In this document: positions 33,614-41,421 of the stretch, in pieces | Layout: each line of letters opens with the position of its first letter | Position numbering within the stretch: position 1 is the first letter of the stretch | The notes under the pieces: model-generated | What the model was told of the DNA's origin: nothing | Databases searched by the model: none | Seen by the model: only the letters and a program-made list of their open reading frames with translations | Position numbers and translations under genes: made by a program | Assembly: GCF_014203735.1 (NCBI RefSeq) | Contig: NZ_JACHJQ010000018.1 | Coordinates: forward strand, 1-52,150 | Direction: 5' to 3' | Length of the DNA: 52,150 nucleotides | From: Actinophytocola algeriensis | GTDB lineage: Bacteria > Actinomycetota > Actinomycetes > Mycobacteriales > Pseudonocardiaceae

Positions 33614-34117
33614 GTCAGCAGCAGCAGGTGCCGGCGAGACCGTGGGGCGTGAGCGCCTACGGGCGGCGTCGAACTGGCCGTGGACGACCTGTCTGAGTAG
33701 CGACCCCGCGGATCGCTGAGCGGTGCCGACATGTCAGCCGAGATCCCCGCCGTGGCCGCCGAAGTAGCCCGTGGCACCTTCGCCGTCGAGCCCGACCCCA
33801 TCGCACTGCGCGACGTCGAACGCGCATGGTCGCGCCCGGCCGACAGCAGCAAGCGCATCGTGTTCACACAGCTCTAGGAACGCACCCGGCCGTGCGGCGC
33901 ACCCCGATCGTGGACGACTGCGACGTACGAACCTGCCGTCGAGTTTTCTTCACTGTCAGCCGGACTTCACCGGTCCTCGTCCCCGTGGGTCTGTTCGAGA
34001 GTTCCGCTGCACCCGTGGCAGCCCCGGTACTGTCGCAGGTGGAGATGCATGGTGGGGGCGGTCGGCGGCGCGTTTCGGGCGGGAGCCGGAACCGTGTGGG
34101 GACGTGGTGGGGGGACG
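33614..34117. other. Gene-poor stretch before the SARP
   Basis: This 500-base gap holds one short remnant reading frame (33731-33877) and then about 240 bases with no coding resemblance, which should contain the promoter of the SARP gene. I see no clear direct repeats of the kind bound by SARPs and no strong hairpin. Confidence 0.5.
33731..33877 (+). pseudogene. Short remnant resembling the C-terminus of a zinc-type dehydrogenase / quinone reductase
   Basis: The 48-codon frame reads IPAVAAEVARGTFAVEPDPI, then ALRDVERAWSRPADSSKRIV and a stop. The pattern of a helix, a short beta strand, LxDVExAW and a terminal KRIVF is what the last 45 residues of medium-chain dehydrogenases look like. The catalytic and NADPH-binding parts are missing. 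The ATG is probably fortuitous. Confidence 0.4.
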
Positions 34118-35977
34118 ATGGTTCCGGTGGCGCCCAGCGGCTCCGGGGTGGAAGTGGGCGCTGGGCTGAGCTTCGGAGTCCTGGGCCCGCTGGAGGTGTT
34201 TCACGACGGGCATGGCATCGACATCGGTGCCGGCAAGCTTCGAGCATTCCTGGCGGCGCTGCTGGTCCGCGCCAATCAGCCGGTTTCGATGGACGAGCTG
34301 GCGGTGTGCCTGTGGGGTGAGCACGTACCGCGGGGGGCGCGTGGCACGCTCCAGGTCCACGCGCTTCGGCTGCGGCGTCTGCTCGGCGACGATCGCGACC
34401 CGAAGGTTCTGCGCACTCGCTCCGACGGGTACAGCATCGATGTCGCGCCCGACCAGCTCGACCTGTTGCGCTTCCGGCAACTCCGCGCGGAAGCCAGGAG
34501 CGCGCAGCGCGGTGGAGACCTGAACGCGGAGGCGACACTCCTCAGACGAGCGATCGAGCTGTGGCGAGGCCGTTCGTTGAGCGACATCCCGTCGGACTCG
34601 CTGCAGCGAGAGGTGGTTCCCCAGCTCGAGGAGGACAAGCTGCTCGTGCTCGAGCGCCGCCTGGACATCGACCTGGAGATCGGCCGGTGGCGCGACGTTG
34701 TCAGCGAGCTCGTGCAGTTGACCAAGGACCATCCGTGGCACGAACGGTTCTGGGAACAGCTCATCATCGCGCTGCACCGCTCGGAGCGAGTCGCAGACGC
34801 ACTCGACACCTATCGAACGGTGCAGCGGCGGTTCCGGGTGGAGCTGGGTGTCGAACTCAGCGAGCGGCTGCACCGGCTGCACCAGGACATCCTGGCCGGC
34901 GCCGGGACGCTCGGTACCGGCTCGGCGCCTGCCGATCAGCCCGTGCACACCGAGCCGAAGCGCTCCCCCGCGCTCTGCCAGCTGCCGCCTGCGATCCAGG
35001 GCTTCGTCGGGCGCCGGGAGGTCGCGGACCTGGTCGTCCGGGCCTGCGCCACAAACGACACGACCGTGCCGATCCTGACCGTCAGCGGCATGCCGGGAGC
35101 GGGCAAGACAGCGTTGACCGTGCATGCGGCGCACCGGTTGCGCACGCAGTACCCGGACGGCCAGCTGTACCTGGACCTGAAGGGGTTCTCGACCGCGCCC
35201 CCGCTGTCCCCGGCGGACGCGCTCGAACGGTTCCTCCGCTCTCTCGGCGTGCCACCCGACCGCATCCCCGCCGACGTGGAGGGGCGAGCCGCGCTGTACC
35301 GCGCCGAGCTGACCGGGCGGCGTGTCCTGGTGGTGCTGGACAACGCCGCCAGCCCGGGTCAGGTTCGCCCGCTGCTGCCCGGCGCTCCCGGCACAGCGGT
35401 ACTGGTGACCAGCCGCATGGACCTGCGCGGCCTGACGGTGACGCACGGCGCGCACCACATCCTGCTCGACGTGCTCACCACTGACCAGTCGGTGGAACTG
35501 CTCGCCGACCTGGTCGGCGCGAAGCGGGGCGCGGCGGAACCCGGTGAGCTCGCGGCACTCGCCGAGCTGTGCGGGCACCTGCCCTTGGCGCTGCGCATCG
35601 CAGGCGCCAACCTCGCCGCGGATCCCCACGGCCGGGTGGCCGAGCACGTGCACAACCTGCGGGAACGAAGCCGGTTGGCCGAACTCGCCATCGAGGGGGA
35701 CGACCTGGCTTCGGTGAGCGCGGTCCTCGACCTGTCCTACCGGCGACTGACCCCTCCTGATCAACAGCTGCTCCGCACGCTGGGAGACAGTCCCGCTCCT
35801 GAGTTCACCGTGCCGACCGCGGCCTCGCTGAGCGAGCTGGCGCCGGGCGAGGCACGGCGAGCACTGGATCGGCTCACGGCGGCGAGTCTGCTTCAGCAGC
35901 CCGCGGCAGGCCGGTACCGCCTCCACGAACTGGTTCGGGAGTACGCCCGGGACCAGGCGCATCAGCCGATCCGCTGA
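34118..35977 (+). CDS. AfsR-like SARP regulator without the TPR domain
   Basis: The protein (about 619 residues) has an OmpR-type winged helix (FGVLGPLEV to DGYSIDV), a bacterial transcriptional activator domain (about 115-265) and an NB-ARC ATPase with P-loop SGMPGAGKTAL and Walker B VLVVLDN. It ends soon after the winged-helix region of the NB-ARC part; full AfsR proteins continue about 300 residues with TPRs. SARPs activate antibiotic operons by binding direct repeats near -35. I prefer ATG 34118 (after GGGGGA); ATG 34049 would add 23 atypical residues. It lies 4 kb from the biosynthetic cluster and could control it, but repeats and remnants separate the two. Confidence 0.88.
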   Translation: MVPVAPSGSGVEVGAGLSFGVLGPLEVFHDGHGIDIGAGKLRAFLAALLVRANQPVSMDELAVCLWGEHVPRGARGTLQVHALRLRRLLGDDRDPKVLRTRSDGYSIDVAPDQLDLLRFRQLRAEARSAQRGGDLNAEATLLRRAIELWRGRSLSDIPSDSLQREVVPQLEEDKLLVLERRLDIDLEIGRWRDVVSELVQLTKDHPWHERFWEQLIIALHRSERVADALDTYRTVQRRFRVELGVELSERLHRLHQDILAGAGTLGTGSAPADQPVHTEPKRSPALCQLPPAIQGFVGRREVADLVVRACATNDTTVPILTVSGMPGAGKTALTVHAAHRLRTQYPDGQLYLDLKGFSTAPPLSPADALERFLRSLGVPPDRIPADVEGRAALYRAELTGRRVLVVLDNAASPGQVRPLLPGAPGTAVLVTSRMDLRGLTVTHGAHHILLDVLTTDQSVELLADLVGAKRGAAEPGELAALAELCGHLPLALRIAGANLAADPHGRVAEHVHNLRERSRLAELAIEGDDLASVSAVLDLSYRRLTPPDQQLLRTLGDSPAPEFTVPTAASLSELAPGEARRALDRLTAASLLQQPAAGRYRLHELVREYARDQAHQPIR

Positions 35978-36022
35978 TCACTCACCGATGACGCACTGTG
36001 CCGGGCCCGGCCATGGGCGTTG

Positions 36023-36042
36023 CCTTTAAGAGGATTTAAACC
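36023..36042. promoter_or_regulatory. Inverted repeat upstream of the ArsR-type regulator
   Basis: The sequence contains TTTAA and TTAAA half-sites separated by six bases, flanked by CC and CC. It is the only AT-rich block in the gap and lies about 135 bases before the regulator start. This is typical of an autoregulated winged-helix repressor operator, by form only. Confidence 0.35.
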
Positions 36043-36175
36043 AGGATGTCGCCGGACTTGAAGCCGGGTCGGCCATGATCTCTTCGTCGAGACATGGTTG
36101 AAACATCAACTGACATTGCTCACGGGCGCCGCGTATTCCTCGAACCGACCGTGGACATATCAAGGGGGCAGCGCG

Positions 36176-37183
36176 TTGCTGCGCGTCTACTTCACACCGG
36201 ACGATCTCGCTCGAATCCGGGTGCTCGGCGAACCGCACCCGTTGTGGGAGGTGTTGCTGAGCCTTCACCTGCTCCAGACCCAGCAGGGCACCGCGGTGTT
36301 CGGCGGCTGGCGCCACGGCGCACGCGCGACACCACGGCCCCTCATGAGGACGCTCACCACCTTGGCCCGGCCCCAGGGTTACTCACCGGACTTCCTGACC
36401 CCGTCGCTCACCACGCCGGACCTCGACACCGCGCTGGAGACGATGCTCAGCACCGGCAAGCGCGTGCTGCGTGCCGACATCGGTGCGCTCGCGGCGGAAA
36501 CGGCCGTGCCCCCGTGGGTGGGCGGCATCGCCGAGGGAAACGTCGACATGCTGCGGCGCCTCGCCGACGGCATCCGGCGCTACCACGCGGCCGTGCTGGC
36601 GCCGCACTGGCCCGCGATCCAGGCGCACGTCCGCGCAAGCCGAGCCCACCTCGCGGAGCTCGCGGTCAGCGGCGGGCTCAAGCACATGCTGGACGGGCTG
36701 CACCCCGGAGCACGATGGCACGGCTCGTTGCTGGAGGTGCCCTATCCGGTCGACCAGGACCTGGACCTGGACGGTCGTGGACTCACGCTCGTGCCGTCCT
36801 TCTTCTGCTGGCAGAACCCCATCACGTTCGCCGACCCGGACCGCGGCCCGATGCTGGTGTACCCGGTGGAGCGCAGCCTCGACTGGGCGAGCGGTGGCCT
36901 CGGTTCGCAGTCGGCACCGCGTCCAGAGTCGCTGATCGCCCTGCTGGGCCGCACCCGCGCGGCAGTGCTCCACACGATCGCGGAACGCCCGCACCTCAAC
37001 ACGACCGAACTCGCGGGCGCGGTCGGCACCTCACCCGCCAACGCCTCCCAGCACGCGACCGTCCTCCGCGAGGCCGGGCTGCTGGTCACCCGTCGCCACA
37101 ACGGATCCGCGCTGCACACGCTGTCGTCTCGTGGCACAAGCCTGCTCGCCCGGCCGTCCCTCGCGACCACTCGGGGAAGTTGA
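36176..37183 (+). CDS. ArsR-type winged-helix regulator (DUF5937-like)
   Basis: The 335-residue protein begins LLRVYFTPDDLARIRVLGEP, the usual start of this family, which supports the TTG at 36176 after AGGGGG rather than the longer frame. The N-terminal and middle parts form a ligand-binding region; the C-terminus (about 255-325) is an ArsR winged helix (LNTTELAGAVGTSPANASQH, then LREAGLLVTRR). It should repress or activate unknown targets. A strong terminator follows. Confidence 0.85.
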   Translation: MLRVYFTPDDLARIRVLGEPHPLWEVLLSLHLLQTQQGTAVFGGWRHGARATPRPLMRTLTTLARPQGYSPDFLTPSLTTPDLDTALETMLSTGKRVLRADIGALAAETAVPPWVGGIAEGNVDMLRRLADGIRRYHAAVLAPHWPAIQAHVRASRAHLAELAVSGGLKHMLDGLHPGARWHGSLLEVPYPVDQDLDLDGRGLTLVPSFFCWQNPITFADPDRGPMLVYPVERSLDWASGGLGSQSAPRPESLIALLGRTRAAVLHTIAERPHLNTTELAGAVGTSPANASQHATVLREAGLLVTRRHNGSALHTLSSRGTSLLARPSLATTRGS

Positions 37184-37251
37184 TCCACCGCCGCCAGGCG
37201 GGGCATCGCGGACTGGTCCGCCATTCTCCGCGCGCAGGGTTTACCTGACAC

Positions 37252-37291
37252 ACCTCGGTCCCGCGCGAAAACCGCGCGGGACCGAGGTTTT
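37252..37291 (+). terminator. Strong intrinsic terminator
   Basis: A perfect 16-base stem (ACCTCGGTCCCGCGCG with its complement at 37273-37288) encloses a five-base loop and is followed by a short T-run. It lies between the ArsR-type regulator and the convergent secreted hydrolase, and should end transcription of the former, probably of both. Confidence 0.9.
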
Positions 37292-37302
37292 GCCAGTGGC
37301 CG

Positions 37303-38310
37303 TCAGGCCACGCAGTTCGCCAGCTCTGGGCTGGGTGCGGGAACGCCCTGCGGCCCGAAGAACAGCTCGGCGCAAGCGTCAAGGAACGCGGTGTTCTCCT
37401 CCGCGATCCAGTGCCCGCTGTCCGGCGCGACGACGCCGCGGACATCGTTGCCCACCTGGCTGAAGGAGTTGGCCACGAGCGGGCCGAACGCGAACTCCGC
37501 GCCCATCGCCAGTACCGGCATCGGCAGGCGTTTGTGTGCGTTGGCCTGGTTGTTCGCGGCGTCGCCCGCGAAGGCCCGGTAGTACTCGTAGCCCGCGGTC
37601 CTGCGTGCCGGGCTCGAGTAGGCGCTGAAGAAGGCCGCCTGGTCGATGCGGTCGGGGTGCCGGGCGCCGCTGAACAGCCAGCCGAGGAAGGTCGGCACGT
37701 CGTCGTTGTCGATGATGCGCTCCGGGACCGGGGCGGCGGTCTGGTTCAGGCCGAGGTGGAAGCTGACCCCGTAGAGGTCCTCGAGACCGAAGCCGGACAA
37801 CGGCGTCTCCAGCACGGCCAGCCGGACGACCTCGGCCGGGTAGTCGCGGGCGTACGGGTACGCCACGAGCGCACCGGTGTCGTGGCCGAGAAGCGAAACC
37901 TTGGTGTACCCCAGTTTGTGGACGCCCTCACGAATGCGCTTCGCGGTGGTCACCTTGTCGTAGCCGCCGGACGGGATGCTCGACTCGCCCGCACCGGGCA
38001 GGTCGAACGCGATCACGGTGTGGCGCTCGGCCAGCGCGGGCATGATCTTCGCCCATTCCCACCAGGTCTGCGGCCAGCCGTGCAACAGCACGAGCGGCGG
38101 CCCGGAGCCGCCGCGGACGTAGTGCAGCGTCGTGCCCTCCACGGCCACGGTTCCGTGGCTGAAGCCAGGAAGAACCCGGGACTCCGCCTTGTCGGCCGCG
38201 GGCGGCTCCGCGCCGCTCGCCGCCGATCCGGCCAGGAGCAGCACGACGGCCGTCAATGCGGCGTAGGCGCCACGGCCCACACGCCGAAAAGGACTGTCTC
38301 TTCGGACCAC
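37303..38310 (-). CDS. Secreted alpha/beta hydrolase (epoxide hydrolase type)
   Basis: The 335-residue protein has a signal peptide (RRVGRGAYAALTAVVLLLAG, then SAASGAEPP). The hydrolase core has HGWPQTWWEW (oxyanion), nucleophile Asp in GHDTGALVA and the C-terminal GHWIAEE His. The Asp nucleophile marks the epoxide hydrolase / haloalkane dehalogenase group. The GTG at 38310 is preceded by AAGGGGGACC; the longer frame reads through the promoter. It should act outside the cell, possibly in detoxification. Confidence 0.86.
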   Translation of the reverse strand: MVRRDSPFRRVGRGAYAALTAVVLLLAGSAASGAEPPAADKAESRVLPGFSHGTVAVEGTTLHYVRGGSGPPLVLLHGWPQTWWEWAKIMPALAERHTVIAFDLPGAGESSIPSGGYDKVTTAKRIREGVHKLGYTKVSLLGHDTGALVAYPYARDYPAEVVRLAVLETPLSGFGLEDLYGVSFHLGLNQTAAPVPERIIDNDDVPTFLGWLFSGARHPDRIDQAAFFSAYSSPARRTAGYEYYRAFAGDAANNQANAHKRLPMPVLAMGAEFAFGPLVANSFSQVGNDVRGVVAPDSGHWIAEENTAFLDACAELFFGPQGVPAPSPELANCVA

Positions 38311-38342
38311 GCTGGTCCCCCTTTGAGTTGTGACAAAAGCGA

Positions 38343-38366
38343 CTGTCGGTTGTGGATATCCGACAG
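38343..38366. promoter_or_regulatory. Inverted repeat upstream of the secreted hydrolase
   Basis: CTGTCGG and CCGACAG half-sites are separated by ten bases and surround GGATATCC. The repeat lies about 35 bases upstream of the hydrolase start, where an operator would overlap the promoter. No divergent regulator is next to it. Confidence 0.35.
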
Positions 38367-38499
38367 CAAGCGACGTCAACGTAGTCCAACCGGTCGCACC
38401 GAAACAACCCTTTGTCCACACCGAAGAGAGCAACCAGAAAGAAGATAAGCGCGGCGGTGCGTGATATGCCGGTTCGCGGCGAAGAGCGGTGAGCGGGCC

Positions 38500-39075
38500 G
38501 TTTCCGCTGTTTCAATTGGATGGTGGCCAAAGGTTTGGCGGCAGGCACCGAAGCGACGGCCGCGTACTCCGCCCGGTCCAGGTCACCGGACAACGCCGAC
38601 AGCAACAGGCGCAGGCAGTACCTCCCGGACAGCGAGAAGGTGGCGGGGTTGTGCTCGTCGGCACGCAGCGCCTCTGCCAGCTCGTGTGTCGCGAGTGGAC
38701 GATCCTCGGTGAGCAGCGCGCAGAACGCCTTGGCCAGACCGTGGATCCGGGGCGTGTACGGCGTCACGTCACCGGGCCAGGCCCCGAGCTCGTCGATGGC
38801 GGCGGCCATGTCCTCACCGCGGCCACGGTGACCGGCGAGCACGGCACGCAGCGTGCGTCTCCCCGATCTGGAGGTCGTGCCGGGCAACGCCAGTCGGGAC
38901 CCGGTATGTCGATGTGCAGGTAGGCGACGACCACGTCGATCGGCACCGTCTCCTCGGCCCGCGCACCGGACCCAAGGAGGGTCCTCGCCATCTCCAGCTG
39001 CCGCAACCCTTCCGTGGTGCGACCGTCGACGTTGGCGACCCACGCGAGCTGCGGCTCGCCGCGTTGAGATCCCAC
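38500..39075 (-). pseudogene. Frameshifted remnant of a LuxR/AfsR-type regulator (TPR part)
   Basis: On the minus strand, LAWVANVDGRTTEGLRQLEM to VVAYLHIDIPG in one frame continues, after a shift near 38900, as AVLAGHRGRGEDMAAAIDEL to FCALLTEDRPLATHELAEAL and SLSGRYCLRLLLSALSGDLD in another. The helical repeat character fits the sensor part of large LuxR-type or AfsR-type regulators. There is no DNA-binding domain on either side, so this is a decayed internal fragment. The identification is tentative. Confidence 0.45.
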
Positions 39076-39130
39076 TACCGGCGGCTCGCGGCGGGTGGTG
39101 GAGTGCTGCCCCGGCTCGTGACGGCGCGAC

Positions 39131-39565
39131 TCAGCCGATCTCCATGCAGGCACGCAGCCGGTCCAGGTCGGCGACGATGCTCGTGCGCACCCGGCGGGCC
39201 ATCAGCGGGGTGGCCCACCCGAAGAAACGGCCTGGCGAGCCGGACGCGTGGATGGTCACCAACGTGCCGTCCGGGTGTTGCGCGAGCTCGTAGCGGACGA
39301 CCATCGGGAACGGGCGGTCGACCTTCAGCTCCACGAGCCGGTTCGGCTCGTGCCGGGTGACGACATAGCCATAGGTGAACGTCCGGCCGAGGAACTTCGC
39401 GGTCCGGACCACGGTCGCGCCCGCCACCAGCGGACCGGGTTGGGCGGGTGTGCTGGACGTGATGCCACCGGTCCACCGCAGGTCGTTGGCGGGGTCGAAC
39501 ATGAACGCCGCGACCTCGGTGGGCGAGCGGCGCACCACCACACTGGGCTTGACATCGACCGCCAC
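39131..39565 (-). CDS. SRPBCC-family (polyketide cyclase/dehydrase-like) protein
   Basis: The 144-residue protein has the START-like pattern VRRSPTEVAAFMFDPANDLR at the N-terminus and a C-terminal helix RRVRTSIVADLDRLRACME. Members bind hydrophobic ligands and are rarely enzymes with a predictable reaction. It stands alone between the regulator remnant and repeat copy 2. The function is not predictable. Confidence 0.8.
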   Translation of the reverse strand: MAVDVKPSVVVRRSPTEVAAFMFDPANDLRWTGGITSSTPAQPGPLVAGATVVRTAKFLGRTFTYGYVVTRHEPNRLVELKVDRPFPMVVRYELAQHPDGTLVTIHASGSPGRFFGWATPLMARRVRTSIVADLDRLRACMEIG

Positions 39566-39640
39566 GACATCCCTCTCAAAGACGGTACCCGTGAAGGCTA
39601 ACCGCTGGCTGAGAGGTCAGCGAGTCGGGTGGTGGCGCAA

Positions 39641-40093
39641 TAGTGCTGTGTCCACTTACGTGGCCGGTGTGGGTTCGTGGTTTGTCCTCGCCGGACGGGT
39701 GTCGTCGCCGAACGGCTTTGTCTCCGGCGGGCGGGGTTCGCCTCCGGCGGCTCCTCGCCGGAGGGGCAGGTCTCCGGGAAGGCCTCGCGGGTTGGCATCT
39801 TCGGTTCTTGGCATGGGTCGGTCTGCCTGGGGTGTGGTGTGGGGCATGCGCCCCCGGCGCCCTTTGCACCCTGACGACGGTCCGTTGTGCCGTGAAAGGC
39901 GCTTTCACGGCATTGGCCATGCTGCGAAAGGCGCTATCAGGGCACTCAACGCCCTCAACGCGCCTTTCACAACACCGACCATGTCCCGAACGCGCCTTTC
40001 ACGGCACACCAGCCCGTCCCCGGCACGGACGATCATCGTCGGCTCGGCCGGACCCGCCGGAGGGCCCGGCAAACGTGGGTGGACACAGCACTA
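39641..40093. repeat. MITE-like repeat copy 2 with perfect 15-bp terminal inverted repeats
   Basis: TAGTGCTGTGTCCAC at 39641-39655 and GTGGACACAGCACTA at 40079-40093 are exact inverse complements and bound a 453-base segment with no plausible gene. The interior has AAAGGCGC and GCGCCTTT units and a CTCCTCGCCGGAG hairpin. Copy 1 (29991-30320) is its reverse complement with a deletion. The ends begin and finish with TA, which fits a TA target of an IS630/Tc1-type transposase, but none is in the window. Confidence 0.88.
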
Positions 40094-40112
40094 GCCACCA
40101 CGCTTCACTCAC

Positions 40113-41003
40113 TCACGTGGCTCGGTGCAGTGCGTGCTGGTGTGCCGCCTCGAGCGCCTGCTCGGCGGGTACGGCGTGGTCCGGTGCGACGCCCACGCCT
40201 TCCCAGTTGGTGCCCGTGACGGTGTTGATCGTGCGTCCCGTGGGGACGGCGACGGTGATGTGTTCGGAGACCGGGTACCGGGCGGTCGGGTGGGCACCAC
40301 CCCGGGTCGTGTCGCCGACGATCAGTGCGCGCCCGTGCGCCTGCAGCGTGTAGGCCACGTCCTCCCCGCCTGAGAACGTGTCGACACTGGTGAGCACGTA
40401 GACCGGGCGGTTCAGGTAGCGCGGCGCCGGCAGGTGCGAGGCGGTCCAGTACTGCCGGGTGGAGTCAGTGGCGCGCTCGTAGATGTCGTTGAGGTGTACC
40501 TGGTCGTCAGGGAAGAAGTAGCTGCACCACATGGCGGCGCCGGTCGGGGCGCCGCCGCTGCACTGGCGCAGATCGAGGATGAGCGCACTGGTGTGCGCGA
40601 CCAGTCGCATGGCCGCGCCGATCATGTGGGCACCTTCGCCGGCGTCGGCGATCCGAATGACTTCGAGGTAGCCGATGTTGCCCTCAAGGTGCTCGAACCG
40701 TCGGACCCCCTCGTTCTCGGCCTTGCTCTTGGCCAGGAACGCGGCCCGGCCGTCATCCTCGTCCACGGGGTCCGTGGACTGAGGCTCGTCCACCCACAGC
40801 AGCCGCAAATGCTTGTCCGGGCAGGCCCGCTGCATGTCAGCGGTCACGACCTCGCACAGGACGGGGCCGCTCAACGTGTCGTAGTCGCCGGCGTCGAGCC
40901 GCTTGCGGACCGCGCTGTCGATTTCCTCGACGCGCTCGGGAAACACATAGTTGGTGGCGATCCGGTCCAGTGCCCGGCCGACTACCTGCGCAGTGGTGAT
41001 CAT
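40113..41003 (-). CDS. S41-family peptidase
   Basis: The 296-residue protein has an N-terminal helical domain of the IRBP/S41_N type (VVGRALDRIATNYVFPERVE) and a catalytic domain with GNIGYLEV, LILDLRQCSGG and VLTSVDTFSGGEDVAYTL, where the Ser of TFSGGE is the nucleophile. There is no signal peptide or PDZ domain. The ATG at 41003 fits the family start. It lies 20 bases from the end of repeat copy 2 and about 60 bases from another repeat terminus at 41060-41106, so it is framed by repeat ends. Confidence 0.85.
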   Translation of the reverse strand: MITTAQVVGRALDRIATNYVFPERVEEIDSAVRKRLDAGDYDTLSGPVLCEVVTADMQRACPDKHLRLLWVDEPQSTDPVDEDDGRAAFLAKSKAENEGVRRFEHLEGNIGYLEVIRIADAGEGAHMIGAAMRLVAHTSALILDLRQCSGGAPTGAAMWCSYFFPDDQVHLNDIYERATDSTRQYWTASHLPAPRYLNRPVYVLTSVDTFSGGEDVAYTLQAHGRALIVGDTTRGGAHPTARYPVSEHITVAVPTGRTINTVTGTNWEGVGVAPDHAVPAEQALEAAHQHALHRAT

Positions 41004-41059
41004 CACCGGGAACCCTAAACTCCCCACCACGTCTGCCCTATCGATTTCGCGATGGGGAG

Positions 41060-41106
41060 AACCGCGGGGGCCGAAGGACCGGCAGACGTCGGTGGTCACA
41101 GCACTA
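41060..41106. repeat. Isolated terminus of the TAGTGCTGTG repeat family
   Basis: Read on the minus strand, CTAGTGCTGTGACCACCGAC is followed by GTCTGCCGG, matching the corresponding end of copies 1 and 2 for about 40 bases. The rest of the element is not visible. It is in the same orientation as the right end of copy 2, with the S41 gene between them. Confidence 0.7.
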
Positions 41107-41226
41107 GTTGGGACGCGATCTCGTCGAGGTCCACACCGGACACCGTCGGTGCGTCGGCGGCGGGTAGTGGCACCCGGCCCTCCCGGGCCACGAAGGCGGT
41201 CCGCAGCCCCGTGCTGGCCGCGCCCG
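41096..41226 (-). pseudogene. C-terminal fragment of a haloacid dehalogenase
   Basis: The minus strand reads AASTGLRTAFVAREGRVPLP, then TVSGVDLDEIASQLVL and stop. This is the last quarter of a type II haloacid dehalogenase. The stop codon and the last four residues (LVL*) are specified by the repeat terminus CTAGTGCTGTGA, so the repeat lies at the 3' end of the gene. The upstream part is missing: the sequence switches at about 41227 to an unrelated plus-strand fragment. Confidence 0.55.
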
Positions 41227-41229
41227 CGA

Positions 41230-41346
41230 CTGATCGTCCAGCGCGACGCGGGCAACGGCACCTTCGTCCGGCTCCGCCGCGCCGAGTTCGAGCGACGCTT
41301 CCCCGGCCTGCTCGCGACCCTCACCGCGCTCGCGGACGACGAATAG
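41230..41346 (+). pseudogene. Short C-terminal fragment of an unidentified protein
   Basis: The plus-strand frame reads LIVQRDAGNGTFVRLRRAEF and ERRFPGLLATLTALADDE, then stop. It looks like the end of a real small alpha-helical protein, but I do not recognise the family. The junction with the dehalogenase fragment at about 41227 suggests a deletion that fused two broken genes. Confidence 0.4.
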
Positions 41347-41421
41347 CCGCGCACCGGTTGCACGCTCCGGCGGGTGGACAGCACCGGGAGAATGGACGAG
41401 CCTCACTGGGGAGGGCGGACC

